A DNA stretch of 7,088 bases, taken from NCBI GenBank assembly GCA_902783405.1, contig CACZQZ010000005.1, positions 1 through 7,088 of the forward strand, read 5' to 3'. The position numbers were made by a program, and so were the translations under genes. The notes beneath the pieces were generated by a model, which searched no databases, had not been told where the DNA came from, and was given only the letters and a program-made list of their open reading frames with translations. Below are positions 1-4,533 of the stretch, piece by piece (the stretch's first letter is position 1; the number at the start of each line of letters is the position of its first letter). Source of the DNA: an uncultured Erysipelotrichaceae bacterium (GTDB lineage: Bacteria; Bacillota_I; Bacilli_A; RF39; UBA660).

Positions 1-1008
1 ACCCCATTCTGACCAATTTGACCAATTACTAAATGAACCATTTTCAACTTTAATGTATTCACATACCTTCTCTTGTGGAGTTGGTGTTGGCGTTGGTTTT
101 GAAGTTGGTGTTGGTGTAGGTGTTGGTGTCGTACATTCTTTAATATAAGTATCCTTATCTACTACTTTACCATCTTTACCCCAATATTTTCCATCTACAA
201 CTTTACAAGTATAAGTTACAAGTTTACATTCATTACATCCTTTAATAATAATAACATTTGTTACATTATTAATAATGTTCGTAATCGTATTGCCTTTACT
301 TGGTGTTGTACATTCTTTATCATATGTTTCCTTGCTTACAGATTTACCATCTATACCCCAGTATTTTCCATCGGCTATTTTACATGTGTAAGTTTTTGGT
401 GATGGAGTTGATGTCGTTTTATGTACAGTAACATTTGTTGTTTTACTTGGTGTAGTTACCTTTTTAAGTACTGGTGTTTTTACATCAGCTTTATTTTTTT
501 CACACATAGATGTTGTACAATAATCATAGCATCCCATATAAACTAATATATAGTTTTCTTCAGATCCACATTTTAAGTTAACTTTTAATACATATTCGTT
601 AGCTTTTGTTTTTGTAACTTCTACATAAGAATCTTTTTCACTACATGTTTTACCATTTTTATCTTTAAATGGTAAAATAATCTTTTTAGAAAGCATATCA
701 CTCAATGTCATTGTTGTTTTAGAACCAACAGTTTGTGGTAATCTTTCAGTTGTAAAATAACTCTTAGCAGCATCCTTCATATTAAGGACATTTTCATTAA
801 AAATTCTATCATATAAAATAGAATTATCATTACTATTTGTATTTTTACACTCTGCAGATGTACTGTTTGAATCACATTTACCTGCAATGGTTTTCACATC
901 ACTTCTAGTTGGAAATAACCACATAAGTAAAAATATAAATAATAAAATGAATAAAATTTGTAAAACTAAATCTCTGATTGAAAATTTTTCTTTCCTATCT
1001 TCATACAT
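1..1008 (-). CDS. Membrane-anchored Cys-rich surface protein with WSxW motif (partial, 3' end outside window)
   Basis: This frame is open from an ATG at 1008 to the left edge: 336 codons, no stop seen. I do not recognise a named family. The N-terminus is short and charged (MYEDRKEKFSIRD), followed by one hydrophobic segment at about residues 13-32. This looks like an uncleaved signal anchor placing the rest outside the cell. Residues about 62-170 look like a folded domain. Then come a Thr/Ser/Pro-rich linker (178-205), a 31-residue module (206-236), an Asn/Ile-rich spacer with CNEC at 258-261, a second copy of the module (265-295), a Pro-Thr linker (293-311), and a start of new domain ending SNWSNWSEWG, which resembles a thrombospondin type-1 WSxWSxW signature. 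There are 14 Cys, all after the membrane segment (45, 54, 122, 147, 160, 164, 169, 209, 233, 258, 261, 268, 292, 316). The start is supported by AGAGGGGG at 1016-1023, 7 bases upstream. Two promoters precede it. Role inferred only: surface adhesion or envelope structure. Confidence 0.88.
   Translation of the reverse strand, partial: MYEDRKEKFSIRDLVLQILFILLFIFLLMWLFPTRSDVKTIAGKCDSNSTSAECKNTNSNDNSILYDRIFNENVLNMKDAAKSYFTTERLPQTVGSKTTMTLSDMLSKKIILPFKDKNGKTCSEKDSYVEVTKTKANEYVLKVNLKCGSEENYILVYMGCYDYCTTSMCEKNKADVKTPVLKKVTTPSKTTNVTVHKTTSTPSPKTYTCKIADGKYWGIDGKSVSKETYDKECTTPSKGNTITNIINNVTNVIIIKGCNECKLVTYTCKVVDGKYWGKDGKVVDKDTYIKECTTPTPTPTPTSKPTPTPTPQEKVCEYIKVENGSFSNWSNWSEWG
76..132 (-). repeat. Imperfect hexanucleotide repeat encoding a Pro-Thr linker
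   Basis: Residues 293-311 of the surface protein read almost entirely as alternating Thr and Pro, interrupted once by Ser-Lys. At DNA level this is an imperfect six-base repeat (GTTGGT/GTTGGC units on the plus strand). Such linkers are typical of stalks between extracellular domains in wall-spanning proteins. Changes in repeat number would stay in frame. Confidence 0.8.
124..216 (-). repeat. Second copy of the 31-residue Cys module
   Basis: Residues 265-295 of the surface protein, same length as the copy at 301-393 and identical at 24 of 31 positions, including both Cys (268 and 292) and the central DGKYWG. The two copies are separated by 28 residues rich in Asn, Ile and Thr. Its last residues (TTP) run directly into the Pro-Thr linker. 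Confidence 0.85.
301..393 (-). repeat. First copy of a 31-residue Cys module within the surface protein
   Basis: Residues 206-236 of the surface protein. The pattern is TYTCK, two variable residues, DGKYWG, one variable residue, DGK, then a mixed stretch ending in KECTTP. It matches the copy at 124-216 in 24 of 31 residues with no gap. Its two Cys (209 and 233) are 24 residues apart and could form a disulfide within the module; that is inference. Confidence 0.85.
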
Positions 1009-1040
1009 ATAAATACCCCCTCTTTCAGAAATTAGTGCAT

Positions 1041-1069
1041 ATTCTAGCACAAAAAAAACCATTTGTCAA
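1041..1069 (-). promoter_or_regulatory. Proximal sigma-A-type promoter of the surface protein
   Basis: On the minus strand the -35 box is TTGACA (1069-1064), the spacer is 17 bases, and the -10 box is TAGAAT (1046-1041) preceded by TGC, an extended -10. Predicted transcription start is near 1034, giving a leader of about 26 bases to the ATG at 1008. The spacer contains eight consecutive T (1058-1051), so its length could vary by slippage. Confidence 0.85.
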
Positions 1070-1103
1070 ATTGTTTTTATGCGCAATTTTAAATCCATGG
1101 TAA

Positions 1104-1132
1104 ATTATAGCATTTACCCTATTTAAAGTCAA
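1104..1132 (-). promoter_or_regulatory. Distal sigma-A-type promoter of the surface protein
   Basis: On the minus strand the -35 box is TTGACT (1132-1127), the spacer is 17 bases, and the -10 box is the perfect consensus TATAAT (1109-1104) preceded by TGC. It starts just downstream of the terminator of the previous unit. It lies exactly 63 bases upstream of the proximal promoter, and transcripts from it would run through that promoter. Confidence 0.85.
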
Positions 1133-1155
1133 ATGTAATTCTCTTTAAAATAAAG

Positions 1156-1182
1156 AAAAAAAGAGGAATTTTCTTCCTCTTT
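1156..1182 (-). terminator. Rho-independent terminator of the recD2 / small-protein unit
   Basis: On the minus strand a 9-base-pair stem (AAAGAGGAA at 1182-1174 pairing with TTCCTCTTT at 1168-1160) closes a GAAAA loop and runs into seven T in total. The left arm overlaps the last two bases of the TAA stop of the small gene. It separates recD2 and the small gene from the surface-protein promoters that start 23 bases further on. Confidence 0.9.
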
Positions 1183-1333
1183 AGTTCATCATATTTTCGA
1201 TTGTATCATCCGCTTTTTCAACCATCATATTAGCTTCTTTTTTCATTGCTTTCATAAGCGGTTTATTATACTTTTGATAAGCGAGAACTGCTCCTGCACC
1301 TAATGCCATATACATTACGTCTTTTGCTTTCAT
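1181..1333 (-). CDS. Small single-pass membrane protein, possibly YrzQ/DUF3918-like
   Basis: A 50-residue protein starting MKAKDVMYMALGAGAVLAYQ. A short hydrophobic, Gly/Ala-containing segment (about residues 6-19) is followed by a basic stretch (KYNKPLMKAMKK) and an acidic, Met-rich tail predicted to be helical. Met is very frequent (9 of 50). The start at 1333 is chosen because AGAGGTGAT (1345-1337) precedes it at good distance. An in-frame ATG at 1402, overlapping the recD2 stop, has no ribosome binding site and would add a polar extension in front of the membrane segment. The gene lies 65 bases after recD2 with no convincing promoter between, and ends in a strong terminator, so it is probably the last gene of the recD2 transcript. 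From memory, Bacillus subtilis has a tiny membrane protein of the DUF3918 type (YrzQ) near its recD2. The similarity here is general and the assignment tentative. Function unknown. Confidence 0.75.
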   Translation of the reverse strand: MKAKDVMYMALGAGAVLAYQKYNKPLMKAMKKEANMMVEKADDTIENMMN

Positions 1334-1398
1334 GTTATCACCTCTTAAAATATGATTTATATGCTTAATGCATACATTACTATTATTTCTTCTTCTCA

Positions 1399-3612
1399 TC
1401 ATTTTATACGAATTTTTTGTAGCTTTTCTTTCAATTTAGTTTTTCTAGTATTTTCATTATTATTATTTACACTGTAAACAAAAGCATCTTCTTCTCCTAT
1501 GATAATTAGTTTTTTCTTAGCTCTAGTTATTGCTGTATAAATTAGTTTTCGATAAAGCATTCTTTTATAAGGAGAACATATTGGTAACATAACTAAATCA
1601 AATTCACTTCCCTGCGATTTATGAATACTAATAACAAAGCCGTGTCTAATTTTATGAAAATCGTTTGGTAGATATTTTACAATATGACCATCAAAATTAA
1701 CATAAATTTCACTTTTTTTACTTTCAGAATATTTACTTTCTATAATTTTTTCAATTATTCCAATGTCTCCATTAAAAATATTTTCTTCAGGCATATTGGT
1801 TAACTGTAATATTTTATCTTTTTCTCGGTATATAACGTCTCCTACTAGTAATTCTTTTTTTATTTTATTTTTTGGATTAAAAATATTTTGTAATTCTTGA
1901 TTGAAATGATCTATTCCAAATGGTCCTTTATACATAGGAACTAATATTTGAAAAGTTCTGTAATCATATCCTTTTTTTATAATTTTTTTACAAATATTTT
2001 TGATGCTATCTATCATAACTTCCTTTGAACAAGTTAAAAATTGATAATCATTCTTAGATGTTTTGTAATTGTTCAAATTATTTTCTCTTATTTCTTTAGC
2101 AAGAACTGGAATATAAGAATTTTCACTTTGTCGATATAATTCTTTTAATTCGACCATTTCTATTTTATTGGATTCAACCATATCTTTTAATATTTGTCCA
2201 GCACCCACACTTGGTAATTGGTGAAAGTCTCCAACAAAGATCAAAGTTACGTCATCCGTTATTCCTTTTAAAAAGTTATCCAATAAAAGAGTATCAATCA
2301 TCGATGTCTCATCGATGATAAAAAATGTACTTTTATCTTTATTTTTTTCATTGACAGAAAAAGAGTTATTTTCTTTATTCCATTTTAGAAAGCGATGGAT
2401 AGTACTTGCCGGAAAGAATGTACTTTCACTCATTCGTTTACTCGCTCTTCCAGTTGGTGCTAATAACTTCAAATGTTCTTCTAGTTTTTCTTCACTATAT
2501 TTATGAATATCTTGATAGATAGTTATAATAGCTTTGATTAAAGTTGTTTTTCCTGTTCCTGGACCTCCTGTAATCAAAAATAAGTGATTTTTTAAAGCTT
2601 TCTCTATAGCTTCTTTTTGTTTTTCATTATAGAAAATATTGTTATTTTTTTCTAATTCTTTTATTTTAGAATCTAAATTTTTAATTTTTTCTTTTGGTTG
2701 ATTTAATAATTTAGTAAAAGTATAAACAATATTTCTTTCTGCTTCATAGATATCTTTTAAATAATAATCATATTCTTTTTTTACAATTTTTCTTTCATTA
2801 GCAAGTTCACTTAAATAATCATCAAAGCTTGCTTCATCAATTTCAAATTTTAAATACCGATAAACTTGGGAATATATTTCTTCTTTATTGGCATATGTAT
2901 TTCCTGTTTCAAAAGATATTTTCTTCATAATGTAGATGATTACAGCTTTTATTCTTCGTTCATCATCAAACATCATACCAAGTTTAGAACTTATTTCATC
3001 TATTTTTAAAAAGCTTATATCTGTAATATCATCTAAAAGCTTATATATATTATTCTCTAAAACAATCATAGTATTCTTCTTATATGTATTATAAATCATT
3101 AATGCATCTTTCATACTGAAACCAAGTTCTGTTAAATAAACAATCATACTATGACTTTCTTCATATTTAACTAATGTATTATAAATTGTGTCTATTTTTT
3201 TTTGAGATAACTTTGGTACCATAAGTAGATTACTTTTATCTTCTAATATTTTATTTAATGTATCTTTTCCAAGAACGTCAACAATTTGTGTTGCTAATTT
3301 TTCTCCTACTCCTTTAAATAAATCAGAAGATAGAAAAGAAACGATACCATCTTTATCTTCAGGTTTCATTCTTTCATATTCAGATACGTTAAATTGTAAA
3401 CCATATTTAGGATGATTTACTAAATTCCCATAAAAAAGATAGGTATCATTCATATTAAGCTCATAAAAATATCCTGTAATGGTAATAGAACGATTGATAT
3501 AGTATTCTAATTCTGAAATATTTGTTTCTTTTAATTTAACAATACCAATTATATAACCATTATCCGATGAAAAAATACTCTGTCTAAAATTTCCTTTAAT
3601 GTAATCTTTCAT
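1399..3612 (-). CDS. recD2: RecD2 family ATP-dependent 5'-3' DNA helicase
   Basis: A 737-residue cytoplasmic superfamily 1B helicase of the RecD2 type, which acts without RecBC in Gram-positive DNA repair and replication-fork maintenance. Counting from the Met at 3612: an OB-like N-terminal region beginning KDYIKGNF; a helix-hairpin-helix region about 90-115 (LFKGVGEKLA); Q motif with YNEKQKEAI near 328-336; Walker A GGPGTGKTT at 349-357; motif Ia LLAPTGRASKRMSE at 383-396; Walker B IIDETSMID at 432-440; motif III VGDFHQLPSVGAGQ near 460-473; YRQS at 493-496; motif V with HGFVISIHKSQGSEF at 657-671; and motif VI YTAITRAKKKLIIIG near 692-706. All expected motifs are intact and the length is normal or slightly short. 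A GTG four codons upstream (3624) falls at the predicted transcription start and lacks a ribosome binding site, whereas the ATG at 3612 has a GGTGGT-like site and gives the usual RecD2 N-terminus. The stop is TGA. Confidence 0.97.
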   Translation of the reverse strand: MKDYIKGNFRQSIFSSDNGYIIGIVKLKETNISELEYYINRSITITGYFYELNMNDTYLFYGNLVNHPKYGLQFNVSEYERMKPEDKDGIVSFLSSDLFKGVGEKLATQIVDVLGKDTLNKILEDKSNLLMVPKLSQKKIDTIYNTLVKYEESHSMIVYLTELGFSMKDALMIYNTYKKNTMIVLENNIYKLLDDITDISFLKIDEISSKLGMMFDDERRIKAVIIYIMKKISFETGNTYANKEEIYSQVYRYLKFEIDEASFDDYLSELANERKIVKKEYDYYLKDIYEAERNIVYTFTKLLNQPKEKIKNLDSKIKELEKNNNIFYNEKQKEAIEKALKNHLFLITGGPGTGKTTLIKAIITIYQDIHKYSEEKLEEHLKLLAPTGRASKRMSESTFFPASTIHRFLKWNKENNSFSVNEKNKDKSTFFIIDETSMIDTLLLDNFLKGITDDVTLIFVGDFHQLPSVGAGQILKDMVESNKIEMVELKELYRQSENSYIPVLAKEIRENNLNNYKTSKNDYQFLTCSKEVMIDSIKNICKKIIKKGYDYRTFQILVPMYKGPFGIDHFNQELQNIFNPKNKIKKELLVGDVIYREKDKILQLTNMPEENIFNGDIGIIEKIIESKYSESKKSEIYVNFDGHIVKYLPNDFHKIRHGFVISIHKSQGSEFDLVMLPICSPYKRMLYRKLIYTAITRAKKKLIIIGEEDAFVYSVNNNNENTRKTKLKEKLQKIRIK

Positions 3613-3629
3613 TTCTACCACCACACATT

Positions 3630-3658
3630 ATTTTATAAATTATTCATTACCTCGTCAA
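3630..3658 (-). promoter_or_regulatory. Sigma-A-type promoter of recD2
   Basis: On the minus strand the -35 box is TTGACG (3658-3653), the spacer is 17 bases, and the -10 box is TAAAAT (3635-3630). Predicted start of transcription is near 3623, giving a leader of only about 11 bases before the ATG at 3612. It sits immediately after the epimerase terminator, so recD2 starts its own transcription unit. Confidence 0.75.
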
Positions 3659-3672
3659 CTATATCTGTAATT

Positions 3673-3700
3673 AAAAAATATATGAAGAATGTTTCATATA
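3673..3700 (-). terminator. Terminator of the epimerase gene
   Basis: On the minus strand a perfect 8-base-pair stem (TATATGAA at 3700-3693 with TTCATATA at 3686-3679) encloses a six-base loop and is followed by six T (3678-3673). The left arm contains the TGA stop of the epimerase gene. The stem is AT-rich and therefore weak, but the T run and position fit a rho-independent terminator. Confidence 0.75.
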
Positions 3701-4299
3701 CTTTTTAAATGTTTTATGATTTTATTTGGATAATCAGAGTTCGTAATATAACTTCCTACGACATAAATATCAGCATCACATAATTTTATTGTTTTATCAT
3801 TAATTCCACCATCTACTTCTATTTGAAAATGATGTTTTTGTTGTAGTTTTCGTAATTCTTTTACTTTTGGAATCATTTCTTTCATAAAAGGTTGTCCGCC
3901 AGCACCAGGAGATACTGTCATAACCAAAACTAAATCAATTTGATCTAAATAAGGAAGTAGTTCTTCTACTTTGGTCTCTGGCTTTATAGCAATTCCTACT
4001 TTAATTTTTTTTTCTTTGATATAAGAAATAATTTTATTGATATCATCATGTACTTCTAAATGAAAAGTAATACTATTAGGCTTTAAATACATAAATTTAT
4101 CTACATATGTACGTACATCTTCTACCATAAGATGAATGTCTACCGGCTTTGTTAAAAAAGGTAATTTATCATATCTAGTTGTATTAGATACAAATATCCC
4201 GTCCATAACATCAAAATGAATCATATCGGTTTCACTATTGTTAATAATCTTTATTTTTTCACTATCATTTTGTAATTTTAGAATAGATGTTGATATCAT
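3694..4299 (-). CDS. rpe: Ribulose-phosphate 3-epimerase family protein
   Basis: A 201-residue TIM-barrel protein expected to interconvert ribulose 5-phosphate and xylulose 5-phosphate in the pentose phosphate pathway. Family motifs are present in order: TSIL at 4-7, HFDVMDG at 28-34, DIHLM at 54-58, ITFHLE at 77-82, VLVMTVSPGAGGQPF at 124-138, EVDGGI at 161-166 and VVGSYI at 180-185. The four metal ligands of the family correspond to His28, Asp30, His56 and Asp163, and the phosphate-binding glycines are kept, so it should be active. Oddities: it is shorter than E. coli Rpe (225 residues), has Ser where most have Pro after FV (FVSN), lacks the usual FGP stretch that follows, and has Ala for Phe in the PGFGGQ active-site loop. 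It may therefore be a divergent paralogue or an epimerase for a related sugar phosphate. AAAGGAGA stands 6 bases before the ATG. It follows the tRNA gene with no separate promoter seen. Confidence 0.9.
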   Translation of the reverse strand: MISTSILKLQNDSEKIKIINNSETDMIHFDVMDGIFVSNTTRYDKLPFLTKPVDIHLMVEDVRTYVDKFMYLKPNSITFHLEVHDDINKIISYIKEKKIKVGIAIKPETKVEELLPYLDQIDLVLVMTVSPGAGGQPFMKEMIPKVKELRKLQQKHHFQIEVDGGINDKTIKLCDADIYVVGSYITNSDYPNKIIKHLKSI

Positions 4300-4315
4300 A
4301 AAACATCTCCTTTAG

Positions 4316-4337
4316 AAAAAACTCTTATATAAGAAGT
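4316..4337 (-). terminator. Possible weak terminator or attenuator between tRNA-Gln and the epimerase gene
   Basis: On the minus strand the sequence ACTTCTTATATAAGAGT folds into a small stem around ATAT with one bulge, followed by six T. The stem is short and AT-rich. If it terminates fully, the epimerase gene would lack a visible promoter, so partial read-through, or only a 3'-processing role for the tRNA, is more likely. Confidence 0.35.
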
Positions 4338-4348
4338 AAAATTCAAAT

Positions 4349-4424
4349 TGGCTGCCCCAGTAGGATTCGAACCGACGAAATGGCAGATTCAGAGTCTGCT
4401 GCCTTACCACTTGGCTATGGGGCA
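4349..4424 (-). tRNA. tRNA-Gln (anticodon CUG), CCA encoded
   Basis: 76 bases including encoded CCA. The acceptor stem TGCCCCA / TGGGGCA pairs in all seven positions with discriminator G. The weak first pair U1-A72, the three-pair D stem (GCC/GGC) and the leader TAGCCAAGTGGTAAGGC are typical of bacterial tRNA-Gln. The anticodon stem GCAGA/TCTGC closes the loop CTCTGAA, giving anticodon CUG, which reads only CAG. The T loop is TTCGAAT. The T stem GTCGG/CCTAC has one C-U mismatch in the middle. The epimerase gene follows after 49 bases. Confidence 0.95.
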
Positions 4425-4427
4425 ATA

Positions 4428-4448
4428 TAGAAAGCAATTTGCTTTCTA
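4428..4448. repeat. Perfect inverted repeat just upstream of tRNA-Gln
   Basis: TAGAAAGCAA and TTGCTTTCTA are separated by one base, a perfect 10-base inverted repeat (8-pair stem with a 5-base loop as RNA). It ends three bases before the tRNA 5' end. There is no T run in the direction of transcription, so it is not an ordinary terminator. A third matching arm, ATTAGAAAG at 4471-4479, could pair with 4442-4450 instead. Confidence 0.8.
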
Positions 4449-4452
4449 ATTA

Positions 4453-4461
4453 ATTGTATCA
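4453..4461 (-). promoter_or_regulatory. Possible extended -10 promoter for tRNA-Gln
   Basis: On the minus strand TGATACAAT gives a TG-type extended -10 (TACAAT at 4458-4453). No good -35 box is seen 16-18 bases upstream. Predicted start near 4446 would place the inverted repeat at the very 5' end of the transcript as a leader hairpin. The alternative is co-transcription from miaA, since no clear terminator follows miaA. Confidence 0.4.
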
Positions 4462-4533
4462 TATTTTTTTATTAGAAAGTGGATAAAATCTTAATTTTTT
4501 TTAATTTTACAAAAATTTACAATGATTATAATT

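Noticed and set aside
76..393. Repeats near the left edge as a CRISPR array
   Set aside because: The repeats stay in one open reading frame, diverge at DNA level, are not regularly spaced, and there are no cas genes.
1334..1402. Upstream ATG at 1402 extending the small protein by 23 residues and overlapping the recD2 stop
   Set aside because: No ribosome binding site precedes it, the added residues are polar and precede the membrane segment, and AGAGGTGAT stands at proper distance before the ATG at 1333.
2315..2506. Plus-strand open frame of 63 codons
   Set aside because: It lies entirely antisense to the helicase motif region of recD2, has no ribosome binding site of note and low-complexity Leu/Phe/Ser content, as expected from the reverse of Lys/Glu-rich coding sequence.
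3613..3624. GTG start of recD2 at 3624
   Set aside because: It coincides with the predicted transcription start and has no ribosome binding site; the ATG at 3612 gives a typical RecD2 N-terminus.
4349..4424. tRNA gene as an integration site for a mobile element
   Set aside because: No integrase, no duplicated tRNA 3' end within the window, and both flanks are housekeeping genes in one orientation.
4480..4533. Terminator directly after miaA
   Set aside because: Only AT-rich runs without a convincing stem followed by T residues on the minus strand; not supportable.
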